DNA from: JAFDVL01 sp043736395
GTDB lineage: Bacteria > Acidobacteriota > Blastocatellia > RBC074
Assembly (NCBI GenBank): GCA_043736395.1
Contig: JAYTCQ010000123.1
Coordinates: 1-35,064, forward strand
Direction of reading: 5' to 3'
DNA: 35,064 nucleotides
The notes beneath the pieces were generated by a model that was not told where the DNA came from, did no database searches, and saw only the letters and a list, made by a program, of their open reading frames with translations. Shown here in pieces: positions 25,111 through 34,024 of the stretch (within the stretch, counting starts at the first letter, position 1; each line of letters opens with the position of its first letter). The translations under genes were made by a program, and so were the position numbers.

Positions 25111-25739
25111 CCCTTCATCGCCTCCGCAAATTCAGTAGCACGGGCGCGAAGTTTTTCAAGATTTTCATCCAAAAATTCTTTGCCAATCAGTTCAGAACCA
25201 ATGCCCACCGCCCACGCTCCGGCGCGTAAATATTCCTTCGCATTTTCCGGAGTCACGCCGCCTGTCGGAATTAATTTCACGTCATTCAACGGCGCGCGTA
25301 ACGCCTTGACGTAACTTGGTCCGAGTGAAGTCGCCGGAAAAAGTTTCGCCGCATCCGCCCCCGCCTGCATTGCCTGGACGACTTCCGTAGGTGTGAAACA
25401 GCCAGGGAAGGACGCGAGCTGTAACGCCCGTGTTTGTTGGATAACGTTCACATCGCAGTTCGGAGAAACGATGAACGTGCCGCCTGCGTCAGCAACATTT
25501 TTGACTTCGTCTGAAGTCAAAACCGTACCCGCTCCGATGGCGCACCGAGAACTAAATTCTTTAGCGAGTTGTGAAATTTTTTGAAGCGCATTCGGAGAGT
25601 TGAGCGTGACTTCAACAGCAGTAATCCCGCCTGAAATCAAGGCTTCGACCATCGCCGCCTCACGTCCGCCGAAGTCTCCGCGCAGGATTGCGATGACGCG
25701 TCCTTGTTCGATTTGAGAGAGAATATTTTGATGATTCAT
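25107..25739 (-). CDS. eda: KDPG/KDPGal-type class I aldolase
   Basis: 210 residues, full length. Class I KDPG aldolase residues are in place: E43 in AVEVTLNSP, GAGTVLTSDEV, the FPGCFTPTEV segment, and Schiff-base K132 in DAAKLFPA, followed by PTGGVTPENAKEYLRAGAWAVGIGS. It splits a 2-keto-3-deoxy-6-phospho sugar acid into pyruvate and glyceraldehyde 3-phosphate. The LIPTGGV wording looks more Eda-like than DgoA-like, but the overlapping DgoK partner suggests it acts on the galactonate intermediate, so its physiological substrate is open. I see no ribosome site before the ATG at 25739. The preceding space is filled by a double-hairpin repeat that begins after the alpha-2-macroglobulin stop. 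Confidence 0.9.
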   Translation of the reverse strand: MNHQNILSQIEQGRVIAILRGDFGGREAAMVEALISGGITAVEVTLNSPNALQKISQLAKEFSSRCAIGAGTVLTSDEVKNVADAGGTFIVSPNCDVNVIQQTRALQLASFPGCFTPTEVVQAMQAGADAAKLFPATSLGPSYVKALRAPLNDVKLIPTGGVTPENAKEYLRAGAWAVGIGSELIGKEFLDENLEKLRARATEFAEAMKG

Positions 25740-25751
25740 GTAAAAAATAAT

Positions 25752-25825
25752 GTAGCGTAAACATCTTGTTTGCGCTTCCGAACTTACTTAACGGAGCAGC
25801 AAGCAGGATGCTTACTGTACGCTTT
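25752..25825. repeat. Double-hairpin palindromic element, copy A
   Basis: Hairpin 1: AGCGTAAACA (25754-25763), loop TCT, and 25767-25776, ten pairs including one G-T. Hairpin 2: CAGCAAGCA (25797-25805), loop GGA, and 25809-25817, eight of nine pairs. Outer words AGCGTA (25754) and TACGCT (25818-25823) are also reverse complements. It fills the gap from the alpha-2-macroglobulin stop to the aldolase start. It is homologous to 33961-34024 in the same orientation, with compensatory changes in both stems. Confidence 0.85.
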
Positions 25826-25827
25826 TA

Positions 25828-28800
25828 TTATTCAATAATTACCTTATTGCTACCGCTGCGCCCGAACGTTTCCGGTTCATACATTTCTTCCGCTTTCGTC
25901 GGCGGGGCAATAAAAATCCCCGGCGTAGTCGCACGCGCGACATAAGAGTAATTGTATACTCCTTCCCAAAGCAATGACGTAAACGCTTCCACGCGTTCAT
26001 CGCGCAAATTCTGATGTTCGAACCAATTTCTTTGTCGCCACCAATACTTGCCGGAATTCGGTTCAGGCTCAACCGAAGCAGAAATTTTCAGCGCAGGATT
26101 TACCGCTTCGAAGCCCGCGGGCATTGGGTCAACCAAGGCTACGTGATAACGCCTGGCTGATGAAGCCATTGTTAATTTTACACGCACGTTGGCTCCGGCT
26201 TTGATGTGCCACGTTCCGTTTACGTCACGCTTCACATCGTTTGGATCGTCCATCGCTTCATAAATTCTTTCGACCGCGAAGCCGTAATCTGCGGCTTTAA
26301 GATTCAAATTTGTCGGCGCGTACTGCATTCCAATTCGATAATAAAGTCGTCCCTGACCTTGCTTGTTGAGGGTCAAATTATTTTGTCCTTCAAGAAATTT
26401 CATCGGGACGTTGAGCTGATGCTGATCGGTGCTGCGACCGGAAAATTTTTGTTCATTCGCGCAAGCATCGCCGAGCCAAACTCGTGCGACAAATTCCGGC
26501 GTAACTTTTTCGTACGTCCGGAAATATTTGTCGAGAGCCAATAAAATAAAGGCATTCTCCTGCGTATTCATCCAGCGTCCCTGCTTGCGGTTCGCCAGTA
26601 ATCCGCGCACAATTTTCGGAATCAAATCACTCTTCGGCTGATCCGAAATCAAAGCTTCGAGCAGGATTCCATCCGTACGACGATTGGACGCGAGCAGCAA
26701 ATGCGCACCGTCTTTGTAGCTTGTCGTGAAGTGGGCAGTCGCAGCAGTTTCTTCGACACGGTTGTTAATGATTTTGCGAATTTGCGCGACCTCTGCAACA
26801 GAATTTTTATCGCTAGACAGCACAGGCAAAATCCATCCCAAAGTTTCAAGAGAAAATTTGCTCAGGTCTTCACCAGCGATCAACTTGCGTGCGAAGGTGC
26901 GATGGAAATCTATCTCTTTCGGGATAATCCGATTTTTGACATAAAGCGAATAAGCAACCAACGCGCGACGCGTTTCGATGCCGTATTCAGCAGGAATGCG
27001 CGCCTCGATATTTCGCAAATACACGAGCACATCATCAAGCATTTTTTTCGGTACAGCGAAGCCTTTTTCCTGTGCGCGTTGCAAGGCGTGCGCGACGTGG
27101 ATGCTGAGGTACGGCCACGATTTTTCGCCGCGTTTCCAGAACGAAAATCCGCCATCGGAATTTTGCATCCCTTCGAGTTTTTTAATGTCGCGCACGACAG
27201 CGGATTCTAATTCCTGCGCCGACGGCAAGCCCTTCGCATCGAATGCTGACAGCACATCGCGCAGCGCAGCAATGGCTAAAATTCGTGATGAAACTTGCTC
27301 GGAACATTCGTACGGATAGCTTGACAAATACAACACCGCGTCCGTTAATGCTTGCAACTGCGTAGATGAAGTCGTGATTTCGAGTCCCCCAAATTGCTTG
27401 AACGCATCCGCCGGAGCTTTGACGGCTTGGACGATTGCGCCTTCATCTAATTCGCCGTACGTCGCAAACGCTTCGGTAGTCGCGGGAGTCCAGACAGGCA
27501 ATGAAACTTCCGAAGCGTCGGCGTAATTTTTTCCGTTGATAATGGTCGTCGCAGCGATTTGAAAATGTGCGGTTCCGGGTTTGTTGGTGATGGCAAGGAA
27601 GCGAATTTCTACGCGGTCATTAGCTGGGATGGTGACGCGTTTTCCCGCAGATGTACAACAAATCTTCAGTTTGTTGATTGGGTGAGCAACTTTAGAATTT
27701 TCTAGTAAAACTGAAGATTCGCGAGGAGGCAATAAGCTCACAGTTTGCTCTACATCACGCACCGCAACATTCACTTGCATTGGCTGATCAGTCTGATTTT
27801 GCAGGACGACAGGCAATTCAAACTGATCACCAAAATTCAAAAACCTCGGTGCCGAAGGACGTATCATCAACGGCAATTGCGCCGTGATTGAGGATTCTCC
27901 AATGCCAAATTTTTTGGCTCCATCGGTAGCGACTACCATCACCCGATACCGTGTGAGGCTGTCCGGCAATTTAATTTTCACGGATGCTTTGCCGTTGGCG
28001 TCGGTGATGACGGAAGCGGAAAATGCAGCGAGGGGATTGAATTTGATGCGGGCGTTTACGATCGGTTCGCTGATGCCAACGGGAACCCCGCCAGGGATAC
28101 CTGTGCCACCTGGGACACCCGTAACTGCTCTTACAAAATTTCCCTTAGCTATTGAGTAGTTAGACACAATAGTTTTTGGTGGAGGAGCTATCGTTGGTTT
28201 TGGGTTCGGCGATGGGAATTTCTCATTGCGTTTCAATTCACGTTCGTTTGCTAACAGCAACTGTGTCCGTTGATGATTATCTTTCGTTTGGATGCCTCGA
28301 GAAGTGTAAAACGAAGTCAACGGATCACTCAGCTTGTAATTACTCAATGCTAATATTGCTTCGTCAACTACCACCAAAGCTGTTTCACCGTTGGCGAGAG
28401 CTTTGCCTGCGTTGTCTTTGATTTCAAGATCAATGGTAGTTTCCTCTCCAGGAGATAAAGAAGTATGTCGAGGTGAAGCTGTTACAAGTAACTTTCTCGT
28501 AAGTGGTGGAATTTTTAGATTTAGCGAGCCTTTGGCAAAGGCGGGACGCTTCGGTAATTTTGCTTCGCTTGGTTCTTTGGTGCGATTTGTGGCTCCTACT
28601 AAATCCACCTGTACAAAAATGTTCGGAGTCCAATTTTCCTTGATGGGAATTTTCAGTGTATGTGAGGAAGAATTCATCGTGAAGCGAGAGGTTTCGACGA
28701 TTCCTGAACGTCGCAAAGTCATCAAGCCTTCCGCCGGAAAAAAAGGCGCTTGCACTAAAATTTCAGCAGTATCTCCCGCGTGAAATACTTCCTGATTTGG

Positions 28801-31800
28801 GATGAGTTTAACCTCTTCATTTTCGATATTTTTGGATTGAGTGGAATTCCCTCCGGCAACCCAAAGTTGCATTTCGCTTTGATTGAGGCGTTCTTTGTCG
28901 TCACGAATTTCAGCTGTTAGCCGGTATGTTCCTCCTGATTTTACTGTAATTTTGAATGGCACAGCTTCGCTGCCGGACGTCAGTGTGAATTCTTGAGGAG
29001 CGGTTTCTTCCTCAATCCATTCTCCTTTTTTGAAGACTGAATCAAGCAGTACTGCTCTCAATTTTATGATGCAGCCATTGATAGCCTTCCCCTCTAAATT
29101 TGTAACGATAGCCTCGCCTGTCAACGGTTCACCTCCCTCGACAAAAGTACGAGTCGCTCGAAGTCCAACGCACAGCTCAGAAGCATGCACTACCAGCGAA
29201 GTTGAGGCTGACCATTGCTGGCGATTGACATCGGTGACGCTGGCTGTGGCTCTGACTATTTGCGGGCGAGAAGGATCAACGGAATCAAAATCAATGTGTA
29301 GATGATGCTTGCCATCGGCTCCGGTTTTTGATTTTAAAAGCTTGCCGTTCGGTTGTTCGTAGCCAGATCTGTATGACCACCACGGCGTCCATTTTCCAAA
29401 GGAAAAATCACTTCGATTCGGAGGCGTGAAACTTGTAGGAAAAGATGAGACCATCCAATTTGTTTCCGCATCGGATAAGCCTCCGCCAGCATAGTAAGCT
29501 GCATTTACGGCGATGTCAGCACCTCCACCGACGAAGTGATTTACGGAAGTGACTGAAGTGGAGACTTCAAATTCAGGGCGACTAAATTCCTGTACCTGAA
29601 AATAATGTGTAAAATCACGAGAAGTTAAGGTAGACAACTCAAGACGGGCAGAACCCAGATTAATGTTTTCCGGTAATTTGCAGGCAAGATCGAACGCGCC
29701 AAAATCATTAATGGAAAGTAAGCCTTTAGTAAGTTCGTTACCTCGACTATCTTTGAGAAGATAATTAACTTTGTAGGCGATACTCGATGCCGCTTCAAGA
29801 TCACCATTTTTAGAAAGCCCTAAAAGGCGAAGATAGCCTTTAAAATGTACTTCTTCGCTGGGGCGATACATTCCGCGATCATCGAAGACATGAAAGCGCA
29901 GATCACTTCGTTCGTTCTTTCGAATCCAGGCTTGGGGATTTCGATAGCTTCCGGATTCGGCAGGAAGGATGACACTGTCATCGCCTTTACGCGCAAGCAA
30001 AAATTGATCTTTGAGAGATTCCTTATCGCTCTCCGGAAGCGCAATTTTTCCTAAACCATCGGCTTTTGTTTCGCCAGAAGCACGAACAATTTTTCCGTCT
30101 TGAATTTTTAGTTTTGCGCCCGTGATGGGCTTTCCATCCTTCAGCGAAGACGCCCAGCCGATTAAATCTGTGTCGTCTACAAAAGCGTCTAATCCAATGT
30201 TTGTGGACTGAATCCACAATATGGATTCATCTTTCTCTCCACTTGGCTGCACGAGCAATACGACATGTCCGAAACCATTTTTCAGGGCAGGGGAAAGATC
30301 AATTCGCGTTTCAATCGTTTCTTCTGGTTTGGCATGAATGGGGATAACGCGAGAAAAAATTTTCTTACCTGGTGGTGTGGAAGGCTTAAATTTATTACGA
30401 TTTTCGGAGAATTCAAGATACTGAGGATATTGCTCCGGCTGGACTGAGTACATCGAGATCTGAATATTTTTATAGTTGGTACTGTAGAAAGAAATTGATC
30501 GCGAACCAAAAGGATCAAGTGTATGCAAGCCGCTCCATGGACCGGAAAAGCCGGGATCGGAGCCACCGACCTGAAATAAAACAGGGGGCGTGATTCCGAG
30601 TTTTTGTCCGAATTCATCAGTTAGCTCTGGAGGAATTTGTAGGTGATAGGTCGTCAGTGGCTTTAGATTTCCGCTGATTGAGATGCGATTGTTACTTTGG
30701 GAGACCTTCAACTTTTCAATTTTTGGTGTGATCTGAATTAATTTTTCATCAAAGAGTTTTTCATCAAGATTGGTGGTGAAATAGAAGTCAAAGTTAGAGT
30801 AGGTAGTACAACTACGACGTGTAAAGACTCCTTCATCGCAAGAAGATTTTTTTGGTTGGAACGTTCCATACGTTCTAAACGAATACGATTGATCCTTGAT
30901 AATAGCGCGGGTTCCTTCTATTGAAGTGGTGCCAACTGGAATGACGATAGTAAACAAAGTATCAACCGGCAAAACTGGATTTTTAGAAGCAGGGAGATCA
31001 CTCTCAGCACGAAACGCCAACCAGTAATTTGTTTGTGACGCAGCTGCAATATCTTTCAGTTTTTCATCTGTACGAATTTCTTCTTCCGTGGCTAATCGCA
31101 ATTTCCATTTTTTCCCAGCCCCGTTGAGTTGGATTTTTTTTAGAACAATCGAAGGATCAATTCGTTGATCGAAAGAGACGAAAAGCAAAGGATTTCTGGA
31201 CACCTCATTACTTTGAGGAAGAACAGTTGTTACCTGCGGCGCAGGCGTACTAAAGGTGAATTTTTTTGCGCTAACCAGTGAATTGCCAGTTGCAGATTTC
31301 GTTCCCGTAGGAATTTCCACGCTAAAATTTGTTGCCATAGGGAAGCGATTGACGGGGTCAAAAATAATTGTCTTCGTCCCTATCCATCGCCATTTTCCTG
31401 CAACTTCTGGAGTGATTTTTACGGTTACAAATTTCGCGGCTTCCTCTTGTGAAGTCACGGCTACCATTGGCTGTGAAAACGTTACGCTGAGTTGCGGGGC
31501 GAGCGGGACTTCGCCTTCGGGAGAATATCGTACGACTTCGAGGGCGGCGTTCGAGTTGATTGGCGCATCGGCTACGACATTGTTCGGGAAAGACTCAACT
31601 AGGGTTTTTCCTGTTCGAGGTGGTGGCAATGAGCGATCACGAAAGGCGAATTCCGTCTCAGGGGTTTCTGACGATTTTGGAGATTCGAGCCGCTCCAGAA
31701 TTTTGTTGGTTTCTTCACTAGTGAGAGTAACGGCAGGTGCGGCAGGAATTTTTTCTTCTCGTTTTGGTTTTCCTTCGCTCAAACGAAACTGTAATCCCTT

Positions 31801-31911
31801 CGACGCAGGGGTGCTTTTCGCGTTTGTTTGCGCGGAAGGTCTTGTACCGTAAGCGGGCAAGATAAAAGCGATAATTAGTAAATGGCAAAGCAAATTTCTG
31901 GTGAAGTTCAT
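25828..31911 (-). CDS. Giant bacterial alpha-2-macroglobulin-like protein
   Basis: 2027 residues. The signal peptide MNFTRNLLCHLLIIAFILPA has no clear lipobox, so it is probably periplasmic or secreted rather than a lipoprotein. N-terminal beta domains include LSVTFSQPMVAV and LFVSFDQRIDPS (Ig-like), then macroglobulin domains with FDDRGMYRPSEEVHFKGYLR. A Gly/Pro-rich loop (GVPGGTGIPGGVPVG, about 1260) precedes the A2M domain (FSASVITDANGKASVKIKLPDSLTRYRVMVVA). The thioester site is C1536-S-E1538-Q1539 in YPYECSEQVSS, followed by the alpha-helical GMQNSDGGFSFWK segment. Family members trap attacking proteases. The usual partner PbpC (penicillin-binding protein 1C) is not adjacent. Ribosome site GGAGA six bases before the ATG. 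Confidence 0.92.
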   Translation of the reverse strand: MNFTRNLLCHLLIIAFILPAYGTRPSAQTNAKSTPASKGLQFRLSEGKPKREEKIPAAPAVTLTSEETNKILERLESPKSSETPETEFAFRDRSLPPPRTGKTLVESFPNNVVADAPINSNAALEVVRYSPEGEVPLAPQLSVTFSQPMVAVTSQEEAAKFVTVKITPEVAGKWRWIGTKTIIFDPVNRFPMATNFSVEIPTGTKSATGNSLVSAKKFTFSTPAPQVTTVLPQSNEVSRNPLLFVSFDQRIDPSIVLKKIQLNGAGKKWKLRLATEEEIRTDEKLKDIAAASQTNYWLAFRAESDLPASKNPVLPVDTLFTIVIPVGTTSIEGTRAIIKDQSYSFRTYGTFQPKKSSCDEGVFTRRSCTTYSNFDFYFTTNLDEKLFDEKLIQITPKIEKLKVSQSNNRISISGNLKPLTTYHLQIPPELTDEFGQKLGITPPVLFQVGGSDPGFSGPWSGLHTLDPFGSRSISFYSTNYKNIQISMYSVQPEQYPQYLEFSENRNKFKPSTPPGKKIFSRVIPIHAKPEETIETRIDLSPALKNGFGHVVLLVQPSGEKDESILWIQSTNIGLDAFVDDTDLIGWASSLKDGKPITGAKLKIQDGKIVRASGETKADGLGKIALPESDKESLKDQFLLARKGDDSVILPAESGSYRNPQAWIRKNERSDLRFHVFDDRGMYRPSEEVHFKGYLRLLGLSKNGDLEAASSIAYKVNYLLKDSRGNELTKGLLSINDFGAFDLACKLPENINLGSARLELSTLTSRDFTHYFQVQEFSRPEFEVSTSVTSVNHFVGGGADIAVNAAYYAGGGLSDAETNWMVSSFPTSFTPPNRSDFSFGKWTPWWSYRSGYEQPNGKLLKSKTGADGKHHLHIDFDSVDPSRPQIVRATASVTDVNRQQWSASTSLVVHASELCVGLRATRTFVEGGEPLTGEAIVTNLEGKAINGCIIKLRAVLLDSVFKKGEWIEEETAPQEFTLTSGSEAVPFKITVKSGGTYRLTAEIRDDKERLNQSEMQLWVAGGNSTQSKNIENEEVKLIPNQEVFHAGDTAEILVQAPFFPAEGLMTLRRSGIVETSRFTMNSSSHTLKIPIKENWTPNIFVQVDLVGATNRTKEPSEAKLPKRPAFAKGSLNLKIPPLTRKLLVTASPRHTSLSPGEETTIDLEIKDNAGKALANGETALVVVDEAILALSNYKLSDPLTSFYTSRGIQTKDNHQRTQLLLANERELKRNEKFPSPNPKPTIAPPPKTIVSNYSIAKGNFVRAVTGVPGGTGIPGGVPVGISEPIVNARIKFNPLAAFSASVITDANGKASVKIKLPDSLTRYRVMVVATDGAKKFGIGESSITAQLPLMIRPSAPRFLNFGDQFELPVVLQNQTDQPMQVNVAVRDVEQTVSLLPPRESSVLLENSKVAHPINKLKICCTSAGKRVTIPANDRVEIRFLAITNKPGTAHFQIAATTIINGKNYADASEVSLPVWTPATTEAFATYGELDEGAIVQAVKAPADAFKQFGGLEITTSSTQLQALTDAVLYLSSYPYECSEQVSSRILAIAALRDVLSAFDAKGLPSAQELESAVVRDIKKLEGMQNSDGGFSFWKRGEKSWPYLSIHVAHALQRAQEKGFAVPKKMLDDVLVYLRNIEARIPAEYGIETRRALVAYSLYVKNRIIPKEIDFHRTFARKLIAGEDLSKFSLETLGWILPVLSSDKNSVAEVAQIRKIINNRVEETAATAHFTTSYKDGAHLLLASNRRTDGILLEALISDQPKSDLIPKIVRGLLANRKQGRWMNTQENAFILLALDKYFRTYEKVTPEFVARVWLGDACANEQKFSGRSTDQHQLNVPMKFLEGQNNLTLNKQGQGRLYYRIGMQYAPTNLNLKAADYGFAVERIYEAMDDPNDVKRDVNGTWHIKAGANVRVKLTMASSARRYHVALVDPMPAGFEAVNPALKISASVEPEPNSGKYWWRQRNWFEHQNLRDERVEAFTSLLWEGVYNYSYVARATTPGIFIAPPTKAEEMYEPETFGRSGSNKVIIE

Positions 31912-32092
31912 GCATATTCTCCGTTGCTGAAAAAAGGTTGTGCAGAGAATAAACGATTCTCAGGCTGATAAGTTAGACAAATTTGCGAACGGAAAGTTCC
32001 GAAGGTGGGATTTTTTTGTGCGAGCGGAATTCAAATGCTACTGGTTAGCAGCTCCTGGAAGTAGCTTCGGGAGTGCATACGCGATGTTCACA

Positions 32093-32620
32093 TTACGATT
32101 CTTGATTCAAAAAAATATTTATAAAAGGCAAGGAACGAAAGAGTCTATTACTAAATGATTGGATGGGTTTGCTTTCAAGAGCGGAAATGATTGGTGGATT
32201 GATCACTTCTGGTTCTTTACTTGCGACAGACCAAAGGGCTTTGCGAATATCATCCGGTCGCATTGAAGCGATGGCAAGATTCGAAGAGATATGAGCGATG
32301 ATGGGCGGAATCTGAAAGGCAAGAATTTCGGTTAACAACGGGTTCGGGACGCCGGTTTTTTCCAGCAAATTGTCAATGATTTTACCGTTGAAGGCGATTA
32401 CTACATCAACAGCAGCGAGATCGGTTTGGGAATTTCCATTCATCCATTCTTCGACGACGTGGTCGAAGCCAGCCTTACGAAAACGATTCAGGAATCCTTC
32501 AACGCCTCCCAGTTCACGATTGTTAATGGTTGAAATTAGAGCAGACATCACTGCAATACTTTTGTTGCCCAGCTCGAATTTAAGTGAAGTTTCATTAATT
32601 AATAAATCTACAAAGGCCAT
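32093..32620 (-). CDS. YidB/DUF937-like protein
   Basis: 175 residues from the ATG at 32620. AGGAG lies eight bases upstream of it; the GTG six bases earlier is too close to that site. The pattern GGVEGFLNRFRKAGFDHVVEEWMNGNSQTD and IIDNLLEKTGVPNPLLTEILAFQIPPIIAHIS is that of YidB/DUF937 proteins (a GLxGLLxxFxxxGLxDxVxSWV region followed by a helical domain that packs on it). Function in the family is unknown. The C-terminus is extended by about 40 residues of low similarity (SNRLFRSLPFINIFL). No signal peptide. It is isolated between the alpha-2-macroglobulin and glycosidase genes, with spaces of 181 and 226 bases. Bases 31912-32092 and 32621-32846 hold no other gene I can support. Confidence 0.75.
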   Translation of the reverse strand: MAFVDLLINETSLKFELGNKSIAVMSALISTINNRELGGVEGFLNRFRKAGFDHVVEEWMNGNSQTDLAAVDVVIAFNGKIIDNLLEKTGVPNPLLTEILAFQIPPIIAHISSNLAIASMRPDDIRKALWSVASKEPEVINPPIISALESKPIQSFSNRLFRSLPFINIFLNQES

Positions 32621-32846
32621 CGTCACCGCTCCTGTGCAAAAGAATATTTCAAATAACGATTGGCAACTCCGGCCAAAGTTGTTATGTGAGATCGGTTGTG
32701 AGTTTGATACAACCGGTAAAGTACCAAAAAAAAAATTAAATGGCTATAAGTATTTTTACGGAGTTTGTGACATAACTTTCCGTAGAGGTGACTTCTTGAA
32801 TTATTAATTTTTCGAACAGGAAAAGAGCAGGAACTGGCATTTTTCG

Positions 32847-33941
32847 TTACATTCCGGTTACTTCTTTCAGCAATTTGAAAAAAGCTTTTTTGCGTTCGGT
32901 GTTGATACCCCAATTCACGGGCGGACATTGATAGCCGTCGCTGTAATCGCTCTTGCCTGGATCGAAATATCCCCACGAAGCATTGGCTTTAACTGCTCTC
33001 ATCATATTGTTGATGGGTTGATCAAAATCAAAATGATCGTCTTCATTGAAGAGAATTGGCATCGGGCGATACGCCGGATCGCGGCGCGTGATTTCTACCA
33101 TTTCCGTGATGCGATTCGGGTCTTTGACGCCGTTGCCGTGCAGCAAAATAAAATCAGAATCCCTGACGACATTTGTCGTAGGAATCGCACCGCCGCCATA
33201 ACTCGTGCCGACTAGAAACTTATTTTTTGTTAAGGATTTTACTAAATTGATGAGTTCATGCACGCGTGCAGGTTTGAGAATTTCGTGATCGTAGGCGGTG
33301 ATATTACACTCGTTATTTACTTCGATTAATAAATTTCGCCAGCCTTTTTTGAAAAGCCAATTCGTCGCATTCGTCACAGCATTTTTCACAGCGGCTTCAT
33401 CGCGCAAACGTTGATCTTGTCCAAAATAAAAATAGCCAAGAATCACGACCATTCCCAATGAATCCGCTTTGTTGATGATTCTTTCTAAACGATCGAAATA
33501 CGCCATGCGCAGAGTTCCGTCGGGATTAAAAGCATTATTTTCCCACGGCTGACCTTTGGAATAACCTTCAGGGCTGCCGCCCTGCAAATTGAGGGTGAAA
33601 GCGAGCAGCCCGTGCTTTTTCCATTCGGGCATTGCCGCGATGAATTCGTTCGTATTGCGTTCGGCATCCCATTTTCCCGTGTCGGGGTACGCCCATTTTT
33701 TGCTCGTCTCGGGATTCAAATCATCAAAAATTCCTTGCACCATCCGCGTATTCATCAACATCCCCTCGATCTTCATTCCCTGATATTCACGACCTTTGTA
33801 GGTTGGTTTTCCATTGATGAAAAATTTGTCACCGCGAATGGAGACGACTGTGTGCGAAGCCGCATAAACATTGGCGTTGATGAGCGTTGATGCCGCGAGA
33901 AATGCGGGTAGGAGGGTATGAATAAATTCTCTTCGTTTCAT
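32847..33941 (-). CDS. Exported glycoside hydrolase of GH5-like/cellulase type
   Basis: 364 residues from the ATG at 33941. The frame is open another 99 codons to 34238, but that stretch is the repeat plus an antisense part of the MFS gene, and the ATG gives a proper signal: MKRREFIHTLLPAFLAAST with R3-R4, a weak Tat-like or Sec signal ending near ANVYA. The barrel-like body holds LLAFTLNLQGG, MVVILGYFYFGQD, the acid/base candidate E211 in LLIEVNNECNIT, and the nucleophile candidate E300 in PILFNEDDHFDFDQP, spaced as in GH5/clan A enzymes. It probably cleaves a beta-glycoside in the periplasm or outside; substrate unknown. It follows the MFS transporter gene after the double-hairpin element on the same strand, so it may be co-transcribed with it. 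Confidence 0.78.
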   Translation of the reverse strand: MKRREFIHTLLPAFLAASTLINANVYAASHTVVSIRGDKFFINGKPTYKGREYQGMKIEGMLMNTRMVQGIFDDLNPETSKKWAYPDTGKWDAERNTNEFIAAMPEWKKHGLLAFTLNLQGGSPEGYSKGQPWENNAFNPDGTLRMAYFDRLERIINKADSLGMVVILGYFYFGQDQRLRDEAAVKNAVTNATNWLFKKGWRNLLIEVNNECNITAYDHEILKPARVHELINLVKSLTKNKFLVGTSYGGGAIPTTNVVRDSDFILLHGNGVKDPNRITEMVEITRRDPAYRPMPILFNEDDHFDFDQPINNMMRAVKANASWGYFDPGKSDYSDGYQCPPVNWGINTERKKAFFKLLKEVTGM

Positions 33942-33960
33942 AAATTTAAACCTAAAAAGT

Positions 33961-34024
33961 GTATCGTAAACGTCTCGTTTGCGATGCCGAACGGAGCTAC
34001 AAACGGGACGTTTGTAGTACGCTT
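33961..34024. repeat. Double-hairpin palindromic element, copy B
   Basis: Hairpin 1: ATCGTAAACG (33963-33972), loop TCT, and 33976-33985. Hairpin 2: CTACAAACG (33997-34005), loop GGA, and 34009-34017, nine perfect pairs. The ends match copy A (GTA-CGTAAAC and GTACGCTTTTAT) while the stems differ in compensating pairs. It fills the space between the MFS stop and the glycosidase start, again on the same strand arrangement as copy A. Confidence 0.85.

Noticed and set aside
31256..31852. Open frame of 198 codons opposite the alpha-2-macroglobulin
   Set aside because: It is antisense to the well-supported N-terminal part of that gene and looks like its complementary-strand shadow.
32623..32976. 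Open frame of 117 codons, minus strand, overlapping the glycosidase 3' end
   Set aside because: It is out of frame with the glycosidase, which has catalytic motifs, and the remainder is low-complexity spacer.
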